Shown in pieces: positions 1 through 9,176 of a stretch of DNA of 64,000 nt. Positions within the stretch are counted from its first letter, which is position 1, and each line of letters starts with the position of its first letter. The position numbers and the translations under genes are program-made. The DNA is taken from the NCBI RefSeq assembly GCF_040024445.1, contig NZ_CP157276.1:62001-126000 (forward strand). The letters are read 5' to 3'. Source of the stretch: Prescottella soli. GTDB lineage: Bacteria > Actinomycetota > Actinomycetes > Mycobacteriales > Mycobacteriaceae. A model generated the notes under the pieces. The model did no database searches, had not been told where the DNA came from, and was given only the letters and a program-made list of their open reading frames with translations.

Positions 1-1
1 G

Positions 2-412
2 CGGGAGATCGGTATTGCGGCCGGAGTCGGAGTTGCAGCGGCCGCTGCATGGTGTGTGCCCGCGGGCATTGGGGGGTTGACGTTGGTGGCGTTGGTGGTG
101 GGTGGGTTCGTCGGGGTTGTGGTCGGTTCGGTGTCGGTGGTGGGCGGCGCTCTCGCGGTGCGGTCGGCGCAGGTGTGGCCGCCCCGGTCGGCGCGCTGTT
201 GGCGGCATAGGTTCGCGACCTGTTCGGCTGCTGCTGTGTTCCTGCTGGTCGCGGTGGTCTTCGTCTGGAGCGTGCTGGCTTCGACGACGCCCGGGCAGGT
301 GCTCTCATCGGTCGGAGGGTGGTTCCTGGGGATCTCGGCGGTGTGGTCGGCGGTGACGTACATGTGCACGATGTTCCTCGCGCCGGCCGCTGAGTCCGCT
401 GCACTTCGTTGA
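2..412 (+). CDS. Small integral membrane protein, 5' end outside the window
   Basis: Reading frame open from the window edge to a TGA at 410-412. The product has three or four hydrophobic stretches (a Val/Gly-rich pair early, then FLLVAVVFVW and a final one before the end) around a basic loop RCWRHRFAT. It aligns along its whole length with the 146-residue protein at 35104-35544: REIGIAAGVG against RELGTATGLG near the N-terminus, RCWRHRFAT against RCWRVRFAT, and a Thr-or-Cys/Leu-Ala-Pro ending. By that alignment only about five residues are missing, so the start lies just upstream of base 1. No named family was recognised. An internal GTG at 56 would remove conserved residues and is an unlikely start. 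Confidence 0.6.
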   Translation, partial: REIGIAAGVGVAAAAAWCVPAGIGGLTLVALVVGGFVGVVVGSVSVVGGALAVRSAQVWPPRSARCWRHRFATCSAAAVFLLVAVVFVWSVLASTTPGQVLSSVGGWFLGISAVWSAVTYMCTMFLAPAAESAALR

Positions 413-768
413 TGTTTGAGCTGGGACGACCAAGGTGGGTGGGATGTCGACGTTAGTGCGGCTCCTCGACAGTGAGGTCCTTCAGCTGTGATCCTCAGCT
501 GTCAGTGGCGTGGATCTGACCGATGAGAGTCGCAGGTATCAGCTGTTTTCGGTCTACCTCTGTCTCGTGGAGAAGTAGCGAAGTTCGTGGTCGTCCGCCT
601 TGCGGGCCGTTCTGCGGATCAGTTGTCGGCGGGCGGACCTCTCACATTCACGGCGATCCTCAAAGGTCATACCCCTTGATGACACAGTTGGCTACGCCAG
701 CACTGCTGTTGACAGGTCTGAAACGTGGGTTAGCGTTGCTAGCAGTAGCGACTGACGGGAGCTACAAC
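413..768. other. Intergenic region with a possible promoter
   Basis: No convincing gene on either strand. A TTGACA at 709-714 followed 16 bases later by TAGCGT (731-736) could be the promoter of the DUF1772-like gene starting at 769. The imperfect inverted repeat TAGC-GTT-GCTA (731-741) overlaps it. The -10 match is weak. Confidence 0.25.
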
Positions 769-1246
769 ATGGGCTCGGACCTCATCACCCGTGCCGCCGC
801 ACTGATCGCCGTGCCGGGTACCGCGGTGGTCTACTGCGCCGACGTGTCCCGCGCGATTGTGCTGCGACCGGCTGTGGCGTTGGTCGACGACCGTGCCCTG
901 GTCGTAGTGACCGGAAGCGTGCATCGATATCGAGACCGGCGGATGCCCGTGCCCGGGTTTGCTCGGGGTTCTGGCAACCGGGACAAGTGCGGTGCTGGCC
1001 ACGGTGGCCGCGCACTGGGTACAGGCGATCGCTGCGGGCGCCGCGCTGGTCCCGCTGTTGGTCTGGATTGTGCTCTACGCGCAGGTGAGCGTCCCAACCG
1101 ATCGACAACTGGCAGCGGCCGTCGACGCCGGGAATATGCTGCCGAATGTGCAGGTGCTGCAAGCGAAATGGGGCAGCGTTACCGGCGCTCGTGCGTTGCT
1201 TCGGGGTCTGGCACCGGCTGCCCTATGCGTGGTGCTGATGATCTGA
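769..1246 (+). pseudogene. DUF1772-like (anthrone-oxygenase family) membrane protein, frameshifted
   Basis: Two frames join into one plausible protein. The ATG at 769, preceded by GGGAG, opens a frame through a hydrophobic N-terminus and the phrase VDDRALVVVTGSVHR. Around base 957 the coding signal moves to the +2 frame, continuing with LLGVLATGTSAVLAT, two hydrophobic helices and VSVPTDRQ...AKWGSVTGARALLR. The V.VPT/I-N..I and W...T..R pattern near the end resembles DUF1772 proteins. The single-base shift means a pseudogene or a sequencing error. The next gene (NIPSNAP) follows within 60 bases on the same strand, so they may have shared a transcript. The family call rests on pattern memory only. 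Confidence 0.5.
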
Positions 1247-1303
1247 CACGCTGCGCCCGCAGATCCACACCAGCCGACATCAACTGAAGGAGCACGGCAT
1301 TCG

Positions 1304-1621
1304 ATGTTTCAGCTCAGGATCTACACTCTGCGATCGACTGAAGCTCTGCAGCAGTATGCGAAGGTTCACTGGGCCCGCCACGTGGCGACTTTCACGAAGT
1401 TCGGGGTCACCACGCACGGTGTGTGGACAGAGCGAAGCGGCGGCGCGAGTCGACTCGTCGCGCTGATCGACTACCCACCGGGCGCCGATCCCGAACAAGT
1501 GACGCGGCAGGTCATGGCCAGCCCAGAATTCGCCTCCGACATGGCTGGATTCGATACCGACGAGATCGTCGACGTTCAGTCGATGCTGCTCGACCCGACG
1601 TCATTCTCGCCCATTCATTGA
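1304..1621 (+). CDS. NIPSNAP family protein
   Basis: A 105-residue single-domain protein starting MFQLRIYTLRS and containing HWARHVATFTKFGVTTHGVWT and LVALIDYPPGADPE. This is the layout of NIPSNAP proteins, small ferredoxin-like-fold (dimeric alpha-beta barrel) proteins of unclear biochemical role. AAGGAG lies about 14 bases upstream of the ATG, a long spacing. It sits between a broken DUF1772-like gene and a DUF4267 gene on the same strand with short gaps, suggesting one small operon of accessory genes leading into the FAD oxidoreductase. No catalytic residues are known for the family. Confidence 0.75.
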   Translation: MFQLRIYTLRSTEALQQYAKVHWARHVATFTKFGVTTHGVWTERSGGASRLVALIDYPPGADPEQVTRQVMASPEFASDMAGFDTDEIVDVQSMLLDPTSFSPIH

Positions 1622-1643
1622 CGAAATCCCAGGGGTGTTCGAC

Positions 1644-2024
1644 GTGACCGTCACCATCGTCGGCTACACGCTCGCTGGACTCCTCGCCGCGGGCATCATC
1701 TTCATCGGCGCGCGCTTCCTCGTCGCGCCGCGCGTCGCCGCCGCCGCCTACGGTGTGCTGCCGGATCTCGACCAGCCGTCCGTTGGCGCCTACTTGAGCG
1801 TAAAGGGCGTGCGCGACATTGCAACGGGGCTGTTCGTCATCATCCTGATGGTCGCGGGCGCGACCCACCTCGTCGGCTGGGTGATGCTGGCCGCCACGAT
1901 CATTCCGCTCGGCGACGCAACCATTGTGCTCCGCAATGGTGGCTCGAAGTCCATCGCTTGGGGAGTACACGGCCTCACCGCCGCCGTCATGCTCATCACG
2001 TCTGCGCTCCTGCTCGTGTCCTGA
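1644..2024 (+). CDS. DUF4267 family small membrane protein
   Basis: About 126 residues with four predicted membrane helices. It shows the family pattern GARFLVAPRVAAAAYGV, then SVKGVRDIATGLFVI and a closing WGVHGLTAAVMLITSALLL. DUF4267 proteins are short integral membrane proteins of unknown function, usually next to regulators or small oxidoreductases. The start is placed at the GTG at 1644 because AGGGG ends eight bases upstream; a GTG at 1635 is also possible. It lies 22 bases after the NIPSNAP gene and is probably co-transcribed. Confidence 0.7.
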   Translation: MTVTIVGYTLAGLLAAGIIFIGARFLVAPRVAAAAYGVLPDLDQPSVGAYLSVKGVRDIATGLFVIILMVAGATHLVGWVMLAATIIPLGDATIVLRNGGSKSIAWGVHGLTAAVMLITSALLLVS

Positions 2025-2088
2025 GGCGGAGGAAACGTGGCCGCGGCATTCACCGACATCACCAACCCGCCACATTGGACAGAACGAA

Positions 2089-3444
2089 ATGACCGAGATG
2101 AGAGCCGATCTATTGTCCCCGCCGGGGAGCGCCGCATACCGGGCCGCGACCAACCCGCACAACGCCACGGTGGTGCAACGTCCGGCGATGGTGGCTCACC
2201 CGGGCAGTGCCGAGGAGGTCGCCCAAGCCGTTCAGTGGGCCGCCCAGCGCGATCTGGGGGTCGCAGTACAGGCCAGCGGGCACGGCGCGGGTGCTCCGAT
2301 CGAATCCGATCGGGTGCTGGTAGACACCTCCGGATTGAACGCGGTGCAGATCGACGCGCACGCGCGCGTCGCCCACATCGGTGCGGGCTCGACGTGGTCG
2401 GCGGTCAACGCGGTCGCCGAACGCGATGGGCTGCTTGGACTGGCCGGGTCCTCGACCACGGTCGCCGTCGCCGGCTACACGTTCGGGGGTGGAGTCGGAT
2501 TCTTGACCCGCCCGTATGGGCTGGCCAGCTCGGCGCTCCTGGCTGTCGACTACGTCGACGGCCACGGGCAGATACGACGGGCGGCTGAGGACGCCGTCGA
2601 CGCCGTCGATCGCGAGGCGTTGTGGGCGTTCCGGGGCGGGGGTGGGGTCGGATTGGCGATCGCTCTGACCGTTGAACTCGTGGCGCCCCAGCATCTGTGG
2701 GCCGGTTATCGCTTATGGAGCATCGACGCGCTTGTGCCCGTCGTCGATGCGTGGGTGAGTGCTCTGGGGCAGATCGGTGATGCGCTGTCGACAAGTATCA
2801 GCGTGCTGCACACACCGCCGGGTGCGCCAACGTTTCCCCTGGCGCTGCAAGGTGTGCCGACCGTGCATCTGGCTTTCGCCTCACCGCAAGGTCCCGACAC
2901 GGCGATCCCGCTGCTGCGCGCCCTGTCGATTGCGCCGGCGCCTGTGGTGGACAGCAGCTGGGCGCCCGCCGACGCGGCTCGGCTTGCCCAGATTCACCTC
3001 GACCCACCCAATCCGATCCCCGCGCTGGGTATCGGCCGATGGCTTGGGCCCAGCGCGCCGGCCGTGACAGCTGACGTGTTGGACACCGCAGCTGCAGCCG
3101 ACTCGCCGGTAGCAATGGTCGAGCTGCGCAACCTGGACAACAACGCACACACCCGCGACGGGGCGACAACCGCGGTACCCGGACCTTTCCTGCTGCACGC
3201 GGTGGGTACCGCTAACGACGTCGCCTCACGCTCGCGCACCGAGGACGGGTTGTCCAAAGTGCGCGCCGCTTCGATCGCGGCCGACATCGGACGCTCCGCG
3301 GCGTCGTTCGCCGACGGCCGTGGCGCGGACGCTGACGGGCTGGACCATTCGGGGATGCAGCGTCTCGCCCGTATCAGCGCTGCCCTCGACCCTGACCGGC
3401 GATTCGCCCCGTCGCGACTGCTGGCCGCGCTGAACGATGCATGA
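2089..3444 (+). CDS. FAD-binding oxidoreductase (PCMH/FAD_binding_4 type)
   Basis: A 451-residue protein. The N-terminal half is a PCMH-type FAD-binding domain: a strand-rich region from VVQRPAMVAHPGSAEEVAQA, then VAVQASGHGAG (the Gly/His-containing loop where berberine-bridge-like enzymes attach or bind FAD) and VAGYTFGGGVGFLTRPYGL (flavin-binding Gly-rich segment). It ends with DPDRRFAPSRLLA, the short tail common to berberine-like enzymes. Substrate unknown; related proteins oxidise alcohols, sugars or alkaloid-like compounds using O2. Start taken at the ATG at 2089, with a second in-frame ATG nine bases later; the frame is open further upstream but that part is not protein-like. Last gene of the plus-strand group; the next gene is convergent. 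Confidence 0.75.
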   Translation: MTEMRADLLSPPGSAAYRAATNPHNATVVQRPAMVAHPGSAEEVAQAVQWAAQRDLGVAVQASGHGAGAPIESDRVLVDTSGLNAVQIDAHARVAHIGAGSTWSAVNAVAERDGLLGLAGSSTTVAVAGYTFGGGVGFLTRPYGLASSALLAVDYVDGHGQIRRAAEDAVDAVDREALWAFRGGGGVGLAIALTVELVAPQHLWAGYRLWSIDALVPVVDAWVSALGQIGDALSTSISVLHTPPGAPTFPLALQGVPTVHLAFASPQGPDTAIPLLRALSIAPAPVVDSSWAPADAARLAQIHLDPPNPIPALGIGRWLGPSAPAVTADVLDTAAAADSPVAMVELRNLDNNAHTRDGATTAVPGPFLLHAVGTANDVASRSRTEDGLSKVRAASIAADIGRSAASFADGRGADADGLDHSGMQRLARISAALDPDRRFAPSRLLAALNDA

Positions 3445-3541
3445 CAGCACAGTGATTCGTTCGAAAAGTGAACGGCGGGACGGTTAGCAGGGGAGTGGGC
3501 GTTAGCGAGATCCATCGGCGCAAGCCCGGTCGTACGCGGAG

Positions 3542-4588
3542 TCACCGGGCGGCCATCGGTGCCGGTGTCGAGCTCAACTGACGTAGGCGATGGCTGAAGA
3601 AGGTGGTCAACTGCTCGACGGCGGGCCGCACGTACTGTTCGATGTCGTAGAGGTCGTTGTGGCTCGCGCCCTCGATCCAGTGGAGTTCCTTGGGGTACTG
3701 GGCATTCTGGAACGCCGCGATGCTCATCCACGCTGTGACGGCTTCGTGCCCGACGACCATCAGCAGCGGGCGTGGCGCGATCAGGTCGACGACTCCGAAG
3801 GCGTCGAACGAGGCGATCTTGTCGATGCTCGGCCAGGTGAAGGTCCGCGCCGATCGAGGGTGCCGGGCACGGTCGGTGCGGTAGTACTCGAATCCCTCCA
3901 ACCCGTGCCGGCCGCCCAGGGCGAGTGCCTGCTCGGCGGAATCGGGGAAGAGGGACAAGCCTGGCGAACTCTCGCCGCGCGCCTCCGCGGAGCGCGCCGC
4001 CGCTGCGTTGTCGAGCAGGTCTCGGATGATGTTCGGATCCTGCGTGCCGTCAGCACCCATTCGGAACTGACGGCCGATGTCGACGGCGCTGACGGTTGCG
4101 ACGGCTCTGACGCGGTGGTCGGTCGCTGCCGCAGTGATCGCGTATCCGCCGGAGGCGCAGATGCCCAATGCCCCAATGCGGTCGGGGTCGACGTCGCTGT
4201 GGGTGGTGAGGAACGAGACCGCGGCCTTGATGTCCTCGACCCGGTGTGCGGGGTCCTCGAGGCCACGCGGCGTGCCTTAGCTTTCGCCTTGATAGGCGGC
4301 ATCGAATGCGAGGGTGACGAATCCTGCCTCGGAGAGGCGGCGGGCGTACAGGCCGGCGGCCTGCTCCTTCACGCCGCTTCCCGGATGGCCGACGACGATT
4401 GCAGGGTGCGGAGCCGCGCCGTCGTCGGGTGTGTACAGATGGCCGGCAAGCTGCAGTCCGGCACTGGGGAACGTGACGTTCGATTTCACGACGGTGATCT
4501 CCGTTCGCGCAGGGTGGCGGGCCAGGAGGTCAGGCCCGGCGGCGCTGTCGGGGTTCGAAGGCCGCATCTCCACGCTCGCGTCGTCCAC
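3542..4588 (-). pseudogene. Alpha/beta hydrolase (dienelactone-hydrolase-like) interrupted by an in-frame stop
   Basis: Read from 4588 down, the N-terminal third has the fold's start ([45 protein letters not shown]). A TAA stop follows at 4279-4277. The same reading frame continues without a shift through GTPRGLEDPAHRVEDIKAAV, VDPDRIGALGICASGG (nucleophile region, GxCxxGG), LIAPRPLLMVVG and WIEGASHNDLYD (catalytic His). It ends at 3542, giving about 348 codons with a single stop near codon 104. Everything else looks intact, so the lesion looks recent, or is a sequencing error or read-through site. The downstream part alone could restart at the ATG at 4168 but would lack the first strands and helices of the fold. 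Confidence 0.75.
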
Positions 4589-5265
4589 GTCGGGTGCCCG
4601 GCCTGCGCCGCGAGGAGTTGGCCCAGCTCACGCACGTCAGCGTCGACTACATAGTCCGGCTGGAGCAGGGTCGTACTCGCCGGGTCTCCCGCCCCGTCCT
4701 CGACGCGCTGGCGGACGCCCTACAGTTGGCCCCCGACGAGCGCAAGTACCTGTTCACGGTGCCGACGAAGTCCCGTCGGCTGCCGTCCGGCGGCGGAATC
4801 GCTCGCCCGTCGCACCGCAATTGCAGCAGCTGATGGACACGATGCCCGACGTTCCCGCGATGGTGTTGCGGCGTCGCATGGATGTTCTGGCGTGGAACCG
4901 CGGCGCCGTGTCCCTTCTGGCCGACTTCGGTGCGATACCCCCAGCCGAACGCAACCTCATCAGGCTCACCTTCCTCGATGAGGCGTTTCGGGCGTTGTAC
5001 GCGGACTGGCCACGGGCCGCCCGCGACTGTGTCGCCGTTCTGCGGATGGAGGCGGGCAGAGACCCGCACGACCCGAACTTGAATGCGCCGGCATCCCATC
5101 GTCGGCCCGCTCGAACTCGAGGTCCAGCAATTCTCCGTCGACACCCACCCGGACCAACTGCTGGTCGCCTACACCGCCGAACCCGACACGCCGCCACACG
5201 ACCCGCTGCGATTCCTCCTCCAATGGTCCGGGAAAGAGCCGACCGACACTGGTATGCACCGGTGA
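4561..5265 (+). pseudogene. XRE/MmyB-type transcriptional regulator, fragmented
   Basis: Three frames carry successive parts of one protein. Frame 1 (about 4561-4800) encodes [28 protein letters not shown] and the rest of the helix-turn-helix. Frame 3 (about 4795-5085) encodes APQLQQLMDTMPDVPAMVLR, DVLAWNRGAVSLLADFG and RNLIRLTFLDEAFRALYADW, the MmyB-like ligand-binding domain. Frame 1 again (5083-5265) encodes HPIVGPLELEVQQF and the C-terminus. Roughly 40 residues expected between the second and third parts are absent, and the usual N-terminus is missing where the gene meets the divergent hydrolase start. Such regulators normally control a neighbouring SDR; the SDR downstream is also damaged. 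Confidence 0.7.
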
Positions 5266-5284
5266 GCAGGTGGAGTGTGAAGAC

Positions 5285-5848
5285 ATGCCGACAACACTCA
5301 TCACCGGAGCGAACAAGGGCCTCGGATTCGAGACCGCCCGTCAACTCGCCGCCGCCGGCCACACCGTGTACATCGGCAGCCGCAACGACGTACGCGGCCA
5401 GGCCGCCGCAACCGAACTCGGTGTCCGAGCAATCCAGATCGATGTCACGGACGACGCATCCGTCGACGCCGCGGCACGAACGATCGATGCGGCCGGGGGC
5501 CTCGACGTCCTCGTCAACTGCGCGGGTATCGAGGAACGGACGCCGGACGGTGGCCTTCTCGGCGCGGCGGATCTCACCTCCGTCGACCGACCCGAGTACG
5601 CCTACGCCGGCGTCGCCTACCCCGCATCGAAAACCGCGCTCAACATGCTCACCGTCCAGTATGCGAAGGCATTTCCGTCGATAAGGGTCAATTCGGTCGA
5701 TCCGGGCTTCACAGCCACCGACCTCAACCGCCACACCGGTACCCAAACGGTCGAAGAGGGAGCCGAGATCATCGTGCGTATGGCCCAGGTGGGGCCGGAC
5801 GGTCCTACGGGCGGTTACTTCTCCGCGGCGGGTCCGCTGCCATGGTGA
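5285..5848 (+). CDS. Short-chain dehydrogenase with an internal deletion
   Basis: The open frame encodes 187 residues, about 40-50 fewer than relatives. The start has the NAD(P)-binding TGANKGLG motif (residues 7-14) and LDVLVNCAGI (about 73-82). Residue 99-100 then jumps directly to DRPEYAYAGV and the catalytic YPASK (Tyr112/Lys116). The missing part normally carries the fourth/fifth strands and the catalytic Ser, so the product is probably inactive although the frame is open. ATG at 5285 chosen because GGTGGAG lies upstream; a GTG at 5270 is in frame. It follows the fragmented MmyB-type regulator by 19 bases, the usual pairing for this SDR subtype. Confidence 0.7.
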   Translation: MPTTLITGANKGLGFETARQLAAAGHTVYIGSRNDVRGQAAATELGVRAIQIDVTDDASVDAAARTIDAAGGLDVLVNCAGIEERTPDGGLLGAADLTSVDRPEYAYAGVAYPASKTALNMLTVQYAKAFPSIRVNSVDPGFTATDLNRHTGTQTVEEGAEIIVRMAQVGPDGPTGGYFSAAGPLPW

Positions 5849-5897
5849 CCTACCCCGTGGTCGGGGGTGCGGGCACCAATCACCAACGCCCGCTGCG

Positions 5898-6128
5898 TCA
5901 GTCCGATTCGGACAACCGAGAGCGGATCCGGCGTTCGACGAACAATGGGACGAACTCCCGGATCGGCCGGTCGTGGAAATCCTCGAGCGCTCGCGCGATC
6001 ATTGCGTCTACTTCGCTGTCGGACAGGCGTGGGTAGTCCCGCTTGATAGCGTGCGCCGCCTCACGCAGTGCGGCTTCCTCTTTGGTGTTCGCCACTGCAG
6101 GAGTCGACCACGTCACGGTGAACAGCAT
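5898..6128 (-). CDS. Small three-helix-bundle domain protein
   Basis: 76 residues. After a short N-terminus the protein reads as three helices, ending with the distinctive run RPIREFVPLFVERRIRSRL. That C-terminal pattern (PIR-D/E-F/Y-VPvLVER) is typical of a short actinobacterial domain annotated as a three-helix bundle dimerisation domain, often a stand-alone protein of unknown role. No catalytic residues or membrane segments. The ATG at 6128 is the likeliest start; upstream the frame stays open but looks non-coding. Convergent with the SDR gene and divergent from the LuxR-type regulator. Confidence 0.6.
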   Translation of the reverse strand: MLFTVTWSTPAVANTKEEAALREAAHAIKRDYPRLSDSEVDAMIARALEDFHDRPIREFVPLFVERRIRSRLSESD

Positions 6129-6455
6129 CTGACGAACGGGAGAACATTTCCCGCAGTCGCCTTCCCGTCCCGAAACCGCCACGTGGGCGGAAAATGGTTC
6201 GTACAGTGGGAAGGTCGCCGCCGGGGTGATTCGCTCGACGGTGGCCGCCGCGCCGATTCCGCCCAGCTTCCGGTGCGGTGGAAGACGGCGCGAGTGCAGG
6301 TGTTCGGCGTGCAGTCGGCTCGTTCCGATCAGGTGGGGCAGGACATGTTGCCCGGCAGCAGCATCCGGTCGAACTCGTGCTTGTGGGTGCTGATAGGGAC
6401 GTATTGATGTCGCTGGGCGAACCCGGGAGTGCCGGGTCAGGTAGGACGGTGCGGA
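6129..6455. other. Intergenic region upstream of the LuxR-type regulator
   Basis: 327 bases between two divergent starts. No protein-like frame, no clear palindrome and no terminator. It presumably holds both promoters, but no convincing -35/-10 pair was seen. Confidence 0.4.
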
Positions 6456-9176
6456 ATGCTGTTCGGACGGGACGGCGAGATCGACCTCATTGCCGACTTC
6501 GTCGGTGGCGACGCGCGGTTCGCGTCGCCGGTACTCGTCCTGAGTGGCGAGCCGGGAGTGGGTAAGACAGCGCTGCTCGACGTGGCCGCCGATCTCGCTG
6601 AGAAGGCCGGACGAACGGTGTTGCGAGCGACGGCACTCGAGTACGAGGCCAAGCTGACTTACGGTGCGCTCAATCAGGTTCTGCATCCACTACTCGGCCG
6701 GCTGCCGTCGCTCGACGAGGTGCATCGGCGGGCGATCGCGGTGATCTGCGGGCTCGAGGCCGGGTCACCTCCCGGTCAGTTGATCGCAGGCGCCGCCACC
6801 CTCGCGCTCGCAAGCCATGCCGCGAGGGCGACTCCCTTGTTGTTCGTCGTCGATGACGTTGCGTGGCTTGATCTCGCGAGTGCGATGGCCTTGACCTACC
6901 TCGCGCGGCGGATTCGTGAGGTCGACATCCGAATCCTCGTCGCCGCGCGATCGGAGATCGAGAACGTGTTCGTACGCAGTGGGTTCGACGCGCACATACT
7001 CGCGCCGCTCTCGGACGAGAGCGCCGACGCGCTGCTGGCCGATCGCTTTCCTGCGCTGCCCGCGAATGTGCGCGGGCGGATTCGCGCCGATGCGGCAGGC
7101 AACCCATTGGCGTTGCTCGATCTACCCGCGGCACTCGAGGGTGACCCCCGACCGCTGCGCGACCCGCTCCCTCTCACCGACCGGCTCACGTCGTTGTATG
7201 CGCAGCGTCTGCGGAATCTTCCGCCGGGTACACGGGAGATGCTGCTGTTCGTGGTGCTCGCCGGTGCCGAGAACAGTCTGACGATCGAGAACTGCGTGCC
7301 GACTCAGGAAGGGCGAATCGACCTGCCTCCGGCCGAAAAGGCCGGCCTCGTGCGCTTGAATCCCCGGTCGGGCCGCATGGAGTTTCGCCACCCGTTGATC
7401 CGCTCGGCGGTGTTCGAACTCTCGACGAGCGAGGAGCGGCGCCGGGCGCACGCCATCCTCGCGCACGCCTTCGCCGACGACCCGTCACGCCGTGCCTGGC
7501 ATCTCGGGCAATCGGCATCGGCCCCGGATGAAGAGGTGGCGCGCCTGCTCGAACAAGTCTCGGACGACCTGCTGGAGGCCGGCAACAGTGCGCGCGCCAC
7601 TGCAGCGATGCTCCGTGCCGCCGAGCTGAGCCCTCGGCGCGAGGACCACGCGCGCCGGGTGGCCCGTGCCGCCTATCTCGGGTCCCTCGTCACTGGTGAG
7701 CTCCAAGAGAGCCCGCGGTTGCTCGCAGACGCACGCCCCGCCCCGAGTGACGCCCCGTCGCTGTCCCACGTGATCGCGGCGGCCTTCCACCTTCTCAACA
7801 GCGAGGGCGACGCATCGAGCGCACAGCGGCTGCTGATCGCGGCGCTCGACGCTCTGCCCGGCAGCCTCGATGCCACGGACGAAGCGATCGTCGAAGCGCT
7901 GTTCACCCTGATGTCCGTCGGGTTCTATGCAGGAAGGTCCGAGTTCTCGGTCGCCTCACGACGCCAGCTCGACAGGATCGTGCCGGAGCCGCACGAGGCG
8001 CTCGCGTTGCTCGACCGCGCCTTCACCGACCCCGCTCGCGCCGACGCCGCCGTGCTCGACCGCCTCGATGCCGCGATCGACGCGCTGCGCTTCACGTCGA
8101 ACCCGGTGCAGATCACGCGGGTAGCGACCGCCGGGGCCTATCTCGACCGTGTGCAGTTCGCGCTCGAGCCGCTCTGGCGGGTCGTCGAGGACGGTCGCCG
8201 CGGCGGGGCCGCCGCAAAGCAGATCGAGGCGCTGTTCCTGATCGGGAACGATGCCTACTTCGCCGGCAGGTGGGACGAGCTCGAGCAGGTCACCGACGAC
8301 GGCCTGCGCCTGTGCGACGAGCTCGGGTACACGCTCACCGCGGCTCCCGGACGTTTCCTGCGCGCGCTGGTCGACGCCGCGAGAGGGCATGAAGTTGCGG
8401 CCGACCGCGCCGCCGAACAGTTGCTGCTCTGGGCGGCGCCTCGTCGCCTCTACGCGCTCGCGGCGTACGCATCGCATATCCGCTGCATGCTCGAGCTGCC
8501 GCATGGGCGGTTCGAGTCGGCTTATCGGCACGCGGCCTCGGTCAGCCCCGTCGGCGCCCTGCAGCCGTTCGTTCCACACGCGGTGTGGCTCGTCTTCGAC
8601 TTGGTCGAGTCGGCAATCCGATCGGGCCGCACTGAGGAGGCCGCCGCGCATCTGCGAGCCGTCGACGCGGCCGAACTCGGGGCCCGTTCGCCGCGACTGG
8701 ACCTGCTCGTGAACGCTGCCGGCGCACTTGCCGATCCCGAACAGTGGCGCGAGCGCTTCTCCGCCGCGCTTGCGATCGAGGGAAGCGAACGATGGGTCTT
8801 CGACCGCGCTCGTGTGCATCTGGTCTACGGCGAGCAACTCCGGCGCGCCCAGGCCACGGCCGAGGCGCGCCTTCAGCTCGCCGCGGCGCTGGACGGTTTC
8901 CGCCGACTGCGTGCGCACCCCTGGGTCGAACGAACCCTGAGGGAATTGCGGGCGTCGGGCGGGGGTGAGCCCGGCGCCGACCCGCTGACACCCCAGGAGG
9001 CCGCCGTCGCGCGCCTCGCCGCCACCGGCCTGACGAACAAGCAGATCGCAGCCCAGTTGTTCCTGTCTCCACGCACGGTGTCGACCCATTTGTCGCGGGT
9101 GTTTCCCAAGCTCGGGATAGAGTCGCGCGGCGCGCTCCGCGACGCCCTCGACCATCGCTCGGAACTCCTGCACTGA
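6456..9176 (+). CDS. LuxR-family transcriptional regulator with AAA-type ATPase (LAL-like)
   Basis: 906 residues. The N-terminus LFGRDGEIDLI leads into a Walker A GEPGVGKT (residues 31-38), with Walker B LLFVVDDVAWLD around residue 130. The middle 500 residues are helical repeats of the TPR-like kind found in large LuxR (LAL) regulators. The C-terminus has the LuxR helix-turn-helix: LTPQEAAVARLAATGLTNKQ then LSPRTVSTHLSRVFPKLGI. It is expected to bind ATP and an unknown ligand and to activate transcription. ATG 6456 chosen over an in-frame upstream GTG because GGACGG precedes it and LFGRD is the usual family start. The esterase gene 78 bases downstream is a natural target. Confidence 0.88.
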   Translation: MLFGRDGEIDLIADFVGGDARFASPVLVLSGEPGVGKTALLDVAADLAEKAGRTVLRATALEYEAKLTYGALNQVLHPLLGRLPSLDEVHRRAIAVICGLEAGSPPGQLIAGAATLALASHAARATPLLFVVDDVAWLDLASAMALTYLARRIREVDIRILVAARSEIENVFVRSGFDAHILAPLSDESADALLADRFPALPANVRGRIRADAAGNPLALLDLPAALEGDPRPLRDPLPLTDRLTSLYAQRLRNLPPGTREMLLFVVLAGAENSLTIENCVPTQEGRIDLPPAEKAGLVRLNPRSGRMEFRHPLIRSAVFELSTSEERRRAHAILAHAFADDPSRRAWHLGQSASAPDEEVARLLEQVSDDLLEAGNSARATAAMLRAAELSPRREDHARRVARAAYLGSLVTGELQESPRLLADARPAPSDAPSLSHVIAAAFHLLNSEGDASSAQRLLIAALDALPGSLDATDEAIVEALFTLMSVGFYAGRSEFSVASRRQLDRIVPEPHEALALLDRAFTDPARADAAVLDRLDAAIDALRFTSNPVQITRVATAGAYLDRVQFALEPLWRVVEDGRRGGAAAKQIEALFLIGNDAYFAGRWDELEQVTDDGLRLCDELGYTLTAAPGRFLRALVDAARGHEVAADRAAEQLLLWAAPRRLYALAAYASHIRCMLELPHGRFESAYRHAASVSPVGALQPFVPHAVWLVFDLVESAIRSGRTEEAAAHLRAVDAAELGARSPRLDLLVNAAGALADPEQWRERFSAALAIEGSERWVFDRARVHLVYGEQLRRAQATAEARLQLAAALDGFRRLRAHPWVERTLRELRASGGGEPGADPLTPQEAAVARLAATGLTNKQIAAQLFLSPRTVSTHLSRVFPKLGIESRGALRDALDHRSELLH

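Noticed and set aside
523-1287. A 254-codon plus-strand frame
   Set aside because: Only the part from 769 to about 957 is protein-like; the rest is Arg/Gly-rich shadow of the other frame, so it was treated as half of the frameshifted DUF1772-like gene.
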